Assembly: GCA_902617715.1 (NCBI GenBank)
Contig: CACMXS010000003.1
Location: forward strand, 1 to 64,000
Source of the DNA: an uncultured Pelagibacteraceae bacterium
GTDB taxonomy: Bacteria > Pseudomonadota > Alphaproteobacteria > Pelagibacterales > Pelagibacteraceae
DNA length: 64,000 nt
Direction of reading: 5' to 3'
Below the pieces are notes generated by a model. The model ran no database searches. It was not told the origin of the DNA and worked only from the letters and a program-made list of their open reading frames with translations. Positions 9,329 through 18,700 of this stretch are shown here, in pieces; position 1 is the stretch's first letter; every line of letters starts with the position of its first letter. Both the position numbers and the translations under genes were made by a program.

Positions 9329-10374
9329 TTTAATTCTACTTGTGCTTTCCGATCTGCTTCATCAACAACTTCACCAAATCTCTCTGGATATTTCTCTCTT
9401 AACCATCCCATAATTCCCTCTGGGAAATAAATTACAATTACAACAATCAAAATACCTAAAGCAACATATTGCCATCCTAAAAAGAATGTCCAAAATCCTT
9501 CTTTAAAAATATGAAACACAGTTGCTCCAATTACTGGTCCCCACAAAGTTCCCTTACCACCTAAGATTGCCATCAAGACCATAAATACTCCCATCTCTCT
9601 TCCATCGAATGCAACATCAGTAGAGTCTATGTATCCAACCAATCCTCCCATGATTCCCCCTGCCAAACCACAAAAGAAAGCTGAAACCATCCAACCAATA
9701 ATTTTGTATTTCATTGTCTCAATACCCATTGCTTCTGCCTTATCTTCATTATCCCTGATCGCATTAAGAATTAATCTAAATCTTGTTGAGTAAATCGCTC
9801 TCACTGCTATGAAAGTAAGGACGAGTGCACCAAAACTTAAAAAATAAAAGAATTCTCCTCTTGCCTCTAAACCACCAACGTTTGGAAAAGGTGGTGTAGT
9901 AAAACCTTGTCCTGCTCCAATAATTTCTATACCTCCAGAAATTTCTCCAGCTGCAACTCCTAAACCTAAAGTGCAAATTGCAAAGTAATGTCCTCTTAAT
10001 CCTAAAATGGCATAACCAATTAATCCTGCAACAATAGTTGGAACAACTGCAGCTACTACAAGTCCGGCTGCCATTCCTTGAAAAAATTGAGAGGGAGTGT
10101 GTACAAACGTTTTTTCTCCTCCGCTTTCTGTCCATTCTGCTAGTGGAAAAAACATGCCAACTTGTACAGAGGCACATAAATACATTCCTAAACCATAGAA
10201 TAAAATATTTCCAAACGTGTTGTATCCCATTTCGCCACCCTGAATATTCCAAGTGGTAGCTAAAACAATCAATACACATAAAATAGATAATTGAACTTTA
10301 AATGCTGGAAATACAAAAGGCGCAGCAAGTCCAAATACTAAAATTGCAGCATATAATAAGACATTTTTATTCAT
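9325..10374 (-). CDS. livM: Second ABC transporter permease LivM
   Basis: GLRGHYFAICTLGLGVAAGEI, NAIRDNEDKAEAMGI, LGGKGTLWGPVIGA. Confidence 0.88.
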   Translation of the reverse strand: MNKNVLLYAAILVFGLAAPFVFPAFKVQLSILCVLIVLATTWNIQGGEMGYNTFGNILFYGLGMYLCASVQVGMFFPLAEWTESGGEKTFVHTPSQFFQGMAAGLVVAAVVPTIVAGLIGYAILGLRGHYFAICTLGLGVAAGEISGGIEIIGAGQGFTTPPFPNVGGLEARGEFFYFLSFGALVLTFIAVRAIYSTRFRLILNAIRDNEDKAEAMGIETMKYKIIGWMVSAFFCGLAGGIMGGLVGYIDSTDVAFDGREMGVFMVLMAILGGKGTLWGPVIGATVFHIFKEGFWTFFLGWQYVALGILIVVIVIYFPEGIMGWLREKYPERFGEVVDEADRKAQVELK

Positions 10375-11267
10375 TATTTTAGATACTCTCTTTTTCTTGA
10401 AAGTTTAAATCTTCTATAAACAAGAATTAAAACTAATAATAAAAATACTGAACCTATTCTAAATTCCGTACCTAATATATAATCAGCAAACTCTTCAAAT
10501 ACACCTAAACCCATCCCTGACATTGCAACACCAGGTAAGTTACCAAGTCCTGCAACAATAACAATCATGAATGATCTTATTGTATATGGTAATCCCATAT
10601 AAGGATGAATTGTAAAAGTAATTGAAATTAGTGCACCCGCAACACCACAAAGAGCAGCATTTAATCCAAAAGTAGCTGCATAAACTTTTTCAGTATCTAC
10701 ACCTAAAATCTTTGCAGCTCTTGCATTTTGAGCTGTTGCTCTGATTGCTCGACCAAGTTTTGATTTTTTCATGTAAATTACTAAACAAATAGCAAAAACA
10801 ATACTTACAAATGCAGAAAATATTTTTGAATTTGGTAAAACTACAGCGCTATCGAATAAGAATGTTGTTCCATATCCAGAGTTAGCTAAAACAACATCAG
10901 CACCAAATGCAAAGTTCATTAATTGCATAAAAAGTATACTTATTCCAAATGTAGCAAGAATTGAGATAAATAAATCTCTATCAACAACTTTATTTATTAC
11001 TAATTTGTAAATTCCTACTCCAACAAAATACATTATGATCGGTGATACAATCACCCCCCAAGCAGGATGAATTCCATAAAGATACATAAAGTAAGCAATG
11101 TACCCTCCAAGAATAACCAAATCACCTTGAGCAATATTTATGATATTCATGACTCCCCATTGCAAAGCCATTCCATAAGCAATTAATGCAAATAAAATTC
11201 CAAGTAGTATTCCGTCCAAACAAGCTTGAACAGTTATCATCGGATATTGAAAAACCATGAAATCCAT
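10374..11267 (-). CDS. livH: Second ABC transporter permease LivH
   Basis: LDGILLGILFALIAYGMALQWGVMNIINIAQGDLVILGGYIAY; RATAQNARAAKILGV; VAGLGNLPG. Confidence 0.88.
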   Translation of the reverse strand: MDFMVFQYPMITVQACLDGILLGILFALIAYGMALQWGVMNIINIAQGDLVILGGYIAYFMYLYGIHPAWGVIVSPIIMYFVGVGIYKLVINKVVDRDLFISILATFGISILFMQLMNFAFGADVVLANSGYGTTFLFDSAVVLPNSKIFSAFVSIVFAICLVIYMKKSKLGRAIRATAQNARAAKILGVDTEKVYAATFGLNAALCGVAGALISITFTIHPYMGLPYTIRSFMIVIVAGLGNLPGVAMSGMGLGVFEEFADYILGTEFRIGSVFLLLVLILVYRRFKLSRKREYLK

Positions 11268-11280
11268 AAATGCCTTTTAA

Positions 11281-11316
11281 AAAAAAATACCCCCTAGAGT
11301 TTAGGGGGTATTTATA
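11281..11316 (-). terminator. Intrinsic terminator/attenuator between livK and livH
   Basis: aaatacccccta-gag-tttagggggtattt stem-loop; on the minus strand it is followed by a T7 tract, just downstream of the SBP stop. Confidence 0.8.
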
Positions 11317-11325
11317 GATTTGTAA

Positions 11326-12564
11326 TTATCTTTCAGACCACTTAGGAATTGGGTGAATCAACTTAGCTGAAGCCCACTTAAGTGGAGCCACAACTTTGTT
11401 TTCACACTTCCCAGCGCCATCACACATTACTTGGAAAAGTACCATTGGCTTGTCAACATTTTGACCACCAGGGGCAAATTTGATATTTCCATAGAATGTT
11501 TGCATGTTAGTAGCTGCAAGAGCATCTCTTACTTTCTTTTGATCGAAAGAATTTGCTCTTTCAAAAGCATCTTTGAATACTAACAAGGCTGCAGAAGACT
11601 CTGCTGATTGATACGGCGGATCATATCCAAATTCTTTTTGGAAATCTGCTGCATACGTCATACCATCTTTAAAGAAATTATCTTTATAAGTTAGTGTTTT
11701 ATGCCATTGAGAAGCACATAAAGCATACTGAGAGTTTTTACCATGTTGTTTTGATAATTTTGCAGCATCACAATGTGTCATTGCTAACATTGGAACATCA
11801 ACTTTCATTTCAGCAATTTGTCTGATTGCAGTTAATGCACCTTTTGTGTGTCCTGATACCACAAGAACATCTGGCTTCATTTGTTTTACTTTAACTAATG
11901 TAGCTGCCATATCGTTAAGCTCTTTTGGAAGCTTATCATCGATTATAATCTCAGATCCAGTTTCTTTAGCTGCATCTAAAATACCTAATCTAACGTCTTG
12001 TGAGAATGCATCTTGTTCAAATGCTTGTGCAATTCTTACACCTTTTCCACCATTTAACTCAACTGCTGTTCTAATAGCAACATCAAGATATAAGTTAGCT
12101 GGAGCTAAAACTGCAAATAGATATTTGTAACCTTTTGTAAACAAAGACCTAGAAGCACCGTTAGCCTCAACCATTGGTACACCATATTTTTCAGTTACGG
12201 GTGCAATCGCTTTTGTTAATCCTGAGCTGTATGGCCCAAGCATAAACTCAACACCATCTTGAGAAATTAATCTTTCTGCTAATTGAGCTGCTCTTTTTGG
12301 GTTTGATTCATCATCATAATAAATGATTTCAAACTTATAAGTTTTTCCACCAACTTTTACTCCACCCATGCTGTTGATTCTGTCAACGGCCATATTATAA
12401 CCGTTTTGAGTATGAACACCATTTGATGAATATTTACCTGTTAATGAAATTGCAGCACCAAGAACAATTTTATCACCTACTACTTTTGCAAAAGATACAA
12501 CAGAAGTTGAAAGTAAAATTGCTACTGCAGAAATAAAACTTAAAATTAATTTATTTATTTTCAT
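11326..12564 (-). CDS. livK: Branched-chain amino acid-type ABC transporter substrate-binding protein
   Basis: Signal peptide; GDKIVLGAAISLTGKYSSNGVHTQNGYNMAVDRINSMGGV...YYDDESNPKRAAQLAERLI. Confidence 0.9.
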   Translation of the reverse strand: MKINKLILSFISAVAILLSTSVVSFAKVVGDKIVLGAAISLTGKYSSNGVHTQNGYNMAVDRINSMGGVKVGGKTYKFEIIYYDDESNPKRAAQLAERLISQDGVEFMLGPYSSGLTKAIAPVTEKYGVPMVEANGASRSLFTKGYKYLFAVLAPANLYLDVAIRTAVELNGGKGVRIAQAFEQDAFSQDVRLGILDAAKETGSEIIIDDKLPKELNDMAATLVKVKQMKPDVLVVSGHTKGALTAIRQIAEMKVDVPMLAMTHCDAAKLSKQHGKNSQYALCASQWHKTLTYKDNFFKDGMTYAADFQKEFGYDPPYQSAESSAALLVFKDAFERANSFDQKKVRDALAATNMQTFYGNIKFAPGGQNVDKPMVLFQVMCDGAGKCENKVVAPLKWASAKLIHPIPKWSER

Positions 12565-12654
12565 TTTATTCCTTTGGTTAATTAATTAATTAAAGCTTAA
12601 TTAAATAAAGAAATTAATAACTTTTCAAGTGGCAAATACATCATAATAGGTATT

Positions 12655-13269
12655 TTAATATTGTTGTGTAACAATAATTATTAATGCAATAACAACTAAA
12701 ACACTCGCTGAGATTGTATTAATTGTTTTGGGATTTGCTTTTATCCAAGTTATTAATTTTTGTGCAAGCACTGCATATCCAATCAAAGAAAGAAAATCTA
12801 GTACAATATAAGTTGTTATCAAAATAAAAAATTGGACAATGTAATTTGAATTAAAGTCAATAAATTGTGGAAATATTAAAGGAAAGAAGAGCCAAGCTTT
12901 TGGGCTTGTTCCTGCAACTAAAAAACCATCTTTAAAAAAAGAAAAAAAACTTTTTGAAGTAATTATTTTTGAATTTATATCTTTTGGTGAAGATTTATAA
13001 ACATCATAAGCTAAATAAAGTAAATATAGTACACCAATCCACTTAAAAAAATTTAAAAACTTAGGATTGTCAGAAAAAAAAGTTCCTAAAACAAATATAA
13101 CTAACGTTGCTTGAACAAAATTTGCAGTAATATCACCAAATGCAGTCCATATACAATTTCGAACCCCATAATTCATAGAATAAGAGACAATAACTATTCT
13201 TGGCGTCCCTGGTGTAATGAATAAAAAAATTATAATTTGTAAAAAAAGGATAAAATCTAAAGGGAGCAT
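12655..13269 (-). CDS. LysE/RhtB family amino acid exporter
   Basis: 204-aa multi-TM protein; FITPGTPRIVIVSYSMNYGVRNCIWTAFGDI; GTSPKAWLFFPLIFPQFID. Confidence 0.8.
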   Translation of the reverse strand: MLPLDFILFLQIIIFLFITPGTPRIVIVSYSMNYGVRNCIWTAFGDITANFVQATLVIFVLGTFFSDNPKFLNFFKWIGVLYLLYLAYDVYKSSPKDINSKIITSKSFFSFFKDGFLVAGTSPKAWLFFPLIFPQFIDFNSNYIVQFFILITTYIVLDFLSLIGYAVLAQKLITWIKANPKTINTISASVLVVIALIIIVTQQY

Positions 13270-13278
13270 AAAAAAAAA

Positions 13279-13325
13279 GATAGTCCTTAAAAACCGGGAG
13301 CTAAAGATGGCTAAGAAGGACTATC
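13279..13325. promoter_or_regulatory. 10-bp inverted repeat; terminator-shaped on the minus strand directly before the lysE ATG
   Basis: gatagtcctt (13279-13288) and aaggactatc (13316-13325) with A9 at 13270-13278 (U9 on the minus transcript) abutting the lysE start codon at 13267-13269. Confidence 0.55.
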
Positions 13326-13393
13326 AGGTTACACTATATCAGATCCAAAAAAAAATGCATTATCGATTTTTTTCAAATATAAAGGATTTATGA
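13307..13393 (+). CDS. Putative 28-codon leader ORF MAKKDYQVTLYQIQKKMHYRFFSNIKDL
   Basis: ATG preceded by a GGGAG Shine-Dalgarno-like sequence; TGA stop overlaps the ATG of the next gene (ATGA). Confidence 0.4.
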   Translation: MAKKDYQVTLYQIQKKMHYRFFSNIKDL

Positions 13394-13686
13394 AAAAAAA
13401 AGGTCACAGGCCAATCACCCGGGTCAAAAATCCAGAGCCAAATGTGGAAGATCCAAATTGGGTCATCTGGGCCGCTTGGGCTGATAGGATCACTTTTGAA
13501 GAAATCAAAAAAAAAACTGGTTACTCAGAATCTCAGGTTATCAAAATTATGAGAAAATCTCTTAAGCCAGCTTCATTTAGATTGTGGAGAAAAAGAGTAC
13601 ATGAAAAAAGTATTAAACACAGAAAAAAATTTGAATATTCACGTAAACAAATATCTGGTAAAATTAAAAAAGGTGATTATTTATAA
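13390..13686 (+). CDS. TIGR03643-like small conserved protein
   Basis: NPEPNVEDPNWVIWAAWADRITFEEIKKKTGYSESQVIKIMRKSLKPASFRLWRKRV, recognised from memory as this family. Confidence 0.7.
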   Translation: MKKKGHRPITRVKNPEPNVEDPNWVIWAAWADRITFEEIKKKTGYSESQVIKIMRKSLKPASFRLWRKRVHEKSIKHRKKFEYSRKQISGKIKKGDYL

Positions 13687-13689
13687 ATC

Positions 13690-13944
13690 ATGAAAAAAAT
13701 AACAATTTATACAGGTCCATTATGCAATTATTGTGATGCTGCAAAAAGATTACTAACTAGAAACAATGCACCTTACAATGAAATAAATATTGCAACAGTT
13801 GATGGAGCAATGGATGAAATGATTAAGAAATCTAATGGTAAAAGAACAATTCCTCAAATTTTTTTTAACGACCAACATATTGGTGGTTACGATGAAGTAA
13901 GAGCTTTAGAAAAAGAAAATAAACTTCAGGATTTACTTAAATAG
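13690..13944 (+). CDS. grxC: Glutaredoxin 3
   Basis: KKITIYTGPLCNYCDAAKRLL, TIPQIFFNDQHIGGYDEVRALE. Confidence 0.88.
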   Translation: MKKITIYTGPLCNYCDAAKRLLTRNNAPYNEINIATVDGAMDEMIKKSNGKRTIPQIFFNDQHIGGYDEVRALEKENKLQDLLK

Positions 13945-13960
13945 AATTAAAAAAATTAAT

Positions 13961-14260
13961 TTATCTTAAGATACTCATAGGATCATAATAACAATCCATT
14001 TGCTCTATTGTTTCAAAAAATATTTGATTTAATTCAGTTGAATGATGAGTTGGACAAATATTTACAGCATTTAAGTTATTAATATAATTATTTTTAGCCT
14101 TATTAATTGCCAATGAACTAGTTAAAGATGATGTAGCTTGTAAAACACTTCCAGACTGGGCAAAAGTTATGCTTGGGCCAACCATTGCACTATATTGTGT
14201 ACAATTACTTAAAATTGGTAACAAAAGAATTATCAAAATTATTTTTTTCACAAATTCCAA
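13961..14260 (-). CDS. Small predicted lipoprotein of unknown function
   Basis: Signal peptide with lipobox ILLLPILSNC; TTG start likely. Confidence 0.55.
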   Translation of the reverse strand: MEFVKKIILIILLLPILSNCTQYSAMVGPSITFAQSGSVLQATSSLTSSLAINKAKNNYINNLNAVNICPTHHSTELNQIFFETIEQMDCYYDPMSILR

Positions 14261-14347
14261 CTTATATAAAAATTTTAAATTTAAAATGCTTAAATTTATC
14301 CAATTTGGGTTTTAAATCCGAATTTTTTTTATATTTACTCAAGTGAG

Positions 14348-16582
14348 TTAAAATGTACCAAAAATTTCAAGATTTGCACCGTAATCAGGGATTTTATTAA
14401 ACAAACTATAATTTGAATTTAGTTTTAAATTAAAATTACCCATTTGTTTTAGATAACTAACTTTCGTATTATTATTGTTTATTGGATCATAAATTACATC
14501 AAAATTTGCATTTTGTTTCTTCACACTACCAAACTTAATGAATAAACTGTCTTTATGACCACTTTTGTTTAGACTTTGAAATCTTTCATAATTAAATGCA
14601 ATTGTACGACCATCTGAACTAATATATTCAAAACCTATATTTCCTTTTACATTATGTAATGAATGGGTATTTATAGTTTTCTTAATAGTAGTATTATCAA
14701 TATGATTTTTTAAATAATGATCAATGTTTGGTGTTAAATCATAAATATATTCAATAAATCCATTTCGACTTATAGTGTCATCATTTAAATATAAGATATT
14801 ATCAAATTTCAAACCTGCAGAAATATTTCCTGTTTTAAATGTAAGACTCTCGTGACTTTCAACGCTATTAGAAACAACACCAAAATCGGTATAGTCTGAA
14901 AATTGAGTAATTCCCATTTCAAGCTTTCCAAATGGAATCAATTCATATTTGGTATACTCATTTTCATTTTCATAGCTCATTGATGTATAAATTTGTTTTC
15001 CATTTCTTTTACCGGTAACCTGATCTTTGCCTAACTGGTCTATCATTAAATAACTAGCACCAAATAATAAATTAAGATTAGACCGATTTTTTAAAGGCAC
15101 ACTACTGTATATATTTAGAGAAAATGTTTGTGCATCTAATTCATCGCTTGACCCATCATCTATATCAACCTCGTCATTACCGTATCGAAATGCGTAACCA
15201 AAAATCTTTTTATCTACTAATTTATCTGCACCAAACATAATACCTCTAGTCTTAACTTCTTTAGGTTTAGAGGATCCTGTATCACCTACTCTTCCAAATG
15301 AAATATCCCCATGAGACCAGTAAGACCAATTCTTTTTATTTATTTCAGAATTTTCTTTTTTTAATGATGCTTGAGTATATTCAATATCATTTAATGAATT
15401 TTCTAAGTTCGTTTTCAATGCTGCTAAAATTGGATTATGAATATTTAACTTAATATTATGATTTGCTAAATTATCTCTTTCATCATTTCTTCGTATCCAT
15501 TCAAATCTTTTAAAAATTGTTGAAGAGTTTTGATGAATTACATTTTTAGCAATTTCTACTTGAGCCCCTATTGCTGTAACAGCATCTGTTTCACAAAGAA
15601 CAATTCCATAAGGACAAGTTAAATCATATTCATAAATTATATCGTCTCCATCATCATTAGCGTCTTCTGTTCCAATATAAGCCTTCATACCATTATTCCC
15701 AAAAGTCCATCCAATTGCTGAAACATTATTTCCATTTCCAACTATTTGGGAAGCACCAACGTAAGTTGCAGAACTAAGCTCAAATGGTGTCGATAATTTA
15801 TAAACAAACATAAAAGTAGGAACACCAGTGCTGTTATTAAGACCCTCACTTATATATAATCTTGTACCATCATCATCAAAGGCTATTTCAAACGTAAATC
15901 CATTGACCCTTAGGTCGGGGATGTCTTCTGTATTAAGATTGAATGCAAAAGTCCCAGAGCTTGGATCAAATGGTGTGGATAAATTGACCTGAGTTATATC
16001 GGTTACATTTTTATGTCCATCATTAAGATACATTCTTGTTCCATCATTATTAAACGTAACTCCGTAAAGTGCTGAAATTTCAAGAGCACCACTGTTATAA
16101 GCAGTTTTATAATTGAGACCGTCATCAGGAATTAATGTTGAGGCAGAAATTGAGGCGACGTCATATGGACTTGCTAAATTATGAAATTGCGCAAGACCAT
16201 GTGTATTAAATAAAAATAATTTTTTTCCATCATTATTAAATACAATAGTTTTTTTACCATTTCCAAAACCTAAATCATCACCAAGACCAGTTGTATTTAC
16301 AATAGTTCTGTTTGTGACATCCATGGTGCTGATGTCAAATGCAGTTGTTAAATCATAAATAAAAATTGCACCCCCATCAGTAGCTCCAGCTTCTAAATTA
16401 TCCATTACAAAAAATTTTTTTCCATCGGGGGTTATCGCTATTCCGGATGTGGATGGTTCATTATCTGCTCCATCCAAATTTGGATCTTTCAATTGTTTAA
16501 AAACAGGCTCAACTGTTCCTGCATGTACTGTATTCACTATAAAACATAAACAAAATACAATTAAAAATAACCTCTTAATCAT
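14348..16582 (-). CDS. Propeller-repeat surface protein with probable C-terminal beta-barrel (autotransporter-like)
   Basis: Signal peptide; repeats of the type GIAITPDGKKFFVMD...FIYDLTTAFDIST and TFNNDGTRMYLND; C-terminal half with amphipathic strands ending in GANLEIFGTF; paralogous to 45188-47311. Confidence 0.7.
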   Translation of the reverse strand: MIKRLFLIVFCLCFIVNTVHAGTVEPVFKQLKDPNLDGADNEPSTSGIAITPDGKKFFVMDNLEAGATDGGAIFIYDLTTAFDISTMDVTNRTIVNTTGLGDDLGFGNGKKTIVFNNDGKKLFLFNTHGLAQFHNLASPYDVASISASTLIPDDGLNYKTAYNSGALEISALYGVTFNNDGTRMYLNDGHKNVTDITQVNLSTPFDPSSGTFAFNLNTEDIPDLRVNGFTFEIAFDDDGTRLYISEGLNNSTGVPTFMFVYKLSTPFELSSATYVGASQIVGNGNNVSAIGWTFGNNGMKAYIGTEDANDDGDDIIYEYDLTCPYGIVLCETDAVTAIGAQVEIAKNVIHQNSSTIFKRFEWIRRNDERDNLANHNIKLNIHNPILAALKTNLENSLNDIEYTQASLKKENSEINKKNWSYWSHGDISFGRVGDTGSSKPKEVKTRGIMFGADKLVDKKIFGYAFRYGNDEVDIDDGSSDELDAQTFSLNIYSSVPLKNRSNLNLLFGASYLMIDQLGKDQVTGKRNGKQIYTSMSYENENEYTKYELIPFGKLEMGITQFSDYTDFGVVSNSVESHESLTFKTGNISAGLKFDNILYLNDDTISRNGFIEYIYDLTPNIDHYLKNHIDNTTIKKTINTHSLHNVKGNIGFEYISSDGRTIAFNYERFQSLNKSGHKDSLFIKFGSVKKQNANFDVIYDPINNNNTKVSYLKQMGNFNLKLNSNYSLFNKIPDYGANLEIFGTF

Positions 16583-16588
16583 GTTGGA

Positions 16589-18640
16589 TTATTTTTTCTT
16601 TATTAATTCAGTATTATTTATATTTATAGCCATACAAGTAATATCATCCCTTAATTTTTCAGCACCCCAATTTAATTCTTTTTCAATAGACTCAACTATG
16701 GTTTTTGGTGTCACATCTGACATGCCATCTATGATTTTTTGCACTCCTTCTGCGCCTAATTCCTCACCATTTTTCAAATACCCTTCCGTTACGCCATCAG
16801 TATAAACAACAAATGTCTTATCTTTAAGGTTCATAGTATTTGATTTAACCATCGACTCTGTGAAATATTTAACAATTCCAATAGGTGGCATTTCTGACTT
16901 GATGTATTCATAATTTTTATTTTGATCGAAAGTTAAAATGCTTTCATGCCCTGCATTAATAAATACTAGTTCTCCAGTTTTAATATTTAATTTTCCAAAA
17001 ACAGCGGTTACAAACATCCCTTTAAATTTAGCCTCAACAAGTTCGTTATTCACTCCAAACACAACTTTTTCTAAAGGGAACTTTAAATTAGTAAGCGTTC
17101 TAAAAATTGAAGATGCTTTTGCCATATACATACCAGCTTTAACGCCTTTTCCAGATACATCGGCTAATGTAAAAAAGTACTCTTCAGGTGTTGCTCTAAC
17201 TACATCAAAATAATCTCCTGATACATCTCTTGCTGGTACATTTTTGGCAAAGATAAAATTCTCAAATTTTGAAATATCTGGAAATAAACTTTTTTGGACA
17301 CCTGCCGCAAGTTCACGTTCTTTTAATAATTTTGCTTCTTTTTGTAAATTGTCTAAAGCAATTTTATTTTCCTCAATAAATCTAAAATAGAGACCAGTTA
17401 AAAAAGTAATTGTAACAATAAATATTGGATAACTCATATCAATAAGTTCAGATCTAAATTTATAGATAGAAAATCCAATAATTATTATTGCTAAAAGATT
17501 TCCAAAGAAAATAGATAAGCTATATTTTGGTTTTATTTTTTGAGATAGAATAAATGTGATTAAAGCTACAATTATTGAAAATAATAACTCAAAAATATAA
17601 GTGTTTGGATTTCTAATTAAGTAAGATTGATCTAAAATATTTTCAATTACATTAGCATGAACTTCTACTCCCGGAACGGTTACTCCTAACGGAGTTTTAA
17701 CTAGATCGAAAAGTCCTTGAGCTGAAGCACCTATTAAAACATATTTATCTTTAAAAAAATCTGATTGAAATTTACCATCATAAACATCACCAGCAGAGAT
17801 ATATTGTTTTTTATCAGATTTTTTATATTTGATCCAAATTATACCATTAGGGTCTGAACTTATCTTATAGGGTCTTGCGCTTATTCTATTAATTCCAACT
17901 TCATTTAATTCTACGTAAATATTTTTTTGATTAGATCCAACTCTAACCATTTCAAGCCCCATAGTTGGATATAATTTTTTATTAAATTGAACAATAAGAG
18001 GTAAAGATCTTATAATTCCATCTAACTGATCTAAAAATGATATTGAACCTAATCCTTTTACATCTTTTTCTAATATTTCAAGAGATCCAATAGAATAAGG
18101 GTATGAATAAGTAAATTGTTTTGGATCTCCACCTTTAGACAAAAATCTTGCTTTTGCTTTTCGATCATAATTTGAATGAGAAGGAACATTGCTTCCTAGA
18201 ACTGCAATTATTGATTTAGACTCTTTCAATTTTTCAGAAAAAATCTCATCGGGACCTTTTAGTTTTTGAAGTTCAGCTACATCGGAAGGTATTAAATCGT
18301 ACGACTTAATTATTTCATCAGGTGACTGTTTATCTTTTTCAGTAAAAAAAATATCGAACCCAATCGCTTTAGGATTTGATGTATTAAGTTGATCAAGTAT
18401 TTTTGCAAATACATTTCTATTCCATGGAAATTGTCCAAATTTTCCTAAACTCTCTTCATCTATATCAATGATTACAACTTCACTATCTTTTTTTTGTGCA
18501 AACACTTTTTGATAAAGATCAAAACTAAGATATGAAACTGATTTGATAAATGAAGGATTTATTATCTTAAGAGAAATGAGAAATAAAAGAACTAATAAGA
18601 AAATCAGATAGTTTGTGTGTTTTTGCAAAAATACTTTCAC
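16589..18640 (-). CDS. CHASE2 sensor domain fused to PP2C/SpoIIE-type serine phosphatase
   Basis: N-terminal CHASE2-like DSEVVIIDIDEESLGKFGQFPWNRNVFAKILDQL...GFDIFF; three TMs; C-terminal VSGDYFDVV, ADVSGKGVKAGMYMAKASSIFRTL, NAGHE, VYTDGVTEG, RDDITCM. Confidence 0.85.
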   Translation of the reverse strand: MKVFLQKHTNYLIFLLVLLFLISLKIINPSFIKSVSYLSFDLYQKVFAQKKDSEVVIIDIDEESLGKFGQFPWNRNVFAKILDQLNTSNPKAIGFDIFFTEKDKQSPDEIIKSYDLIPSDVAELQKLKGPDEIFSEKLKESKSIIAVLGSNVPSHSNYDRKAKARFLSKGGDPKQFTYSYPYSIGSLEILEKDVKGLGSISFLDQLDGIIRSLPLIVQFNKKLYPTMGLEMVRVGSNQKNIYVELNEVGINRISARPYKISSDPNGIIWIKYKKSDKKQYISAGDVYDGKFQSDFFKDKYVLIGASAQGLFDLVKTPLGVTVPGVEVHANVIENILDQSYLIRNPNTYIFELLFSIIVALITFILSQKIKPKYSLSIFFGNLLAIIIIGFSIYKFRSELIDMSYPIFIVTITFLTGLYFRFIEENKIALDNLQKEAKLLKERELAAGVQKSLFPDISKFENFIFAKNVPARDVSGDYFDVVRATPEEYFFTLADVSGKGVKAGMYMAKASSIFRTLTNLKFPLEKVVFGVNNELVEAKFKGMFVTAVFGKLNIKTGELVFINAGHESILTFDQNKNYEYIKSEMPPIGIVKYFTESMVKSNTMNLKDKTFVVYTDGVTEGYLKNGEELGAEGVQKIIDGMSDVTPKTIVESIEKELNWGAEKLRDDITCMAININNTELIKKK

Positions 18641-18700
18641 AAAACAAATCTATATTTAATTTCAATAAAGTAAATAAATCTTAGCGAAAGAGATTGGCTA

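Noticed and set aside
9776-10279. 167-aa alternative-frame ORF inside livM
   Set aside because: Same strand, shifted frame, Cys/Trp/Arg-rich composition typical of a shadow ORF over a clear LivM permease.
1200-11267. Two Liv clusters as an assembly duplication
   Set aside because: Proteins are clearly divergent and gene orders differ, so they are distinct paralogous systems.
12586-12600. CtrA full box TTAA-N7-TTAA upstream of livK
   Set aside because: Exact match exists (TTAATTAAAGCTTAA) but in a TTAA-repeat, AT-rich context where chance occurrence is high.
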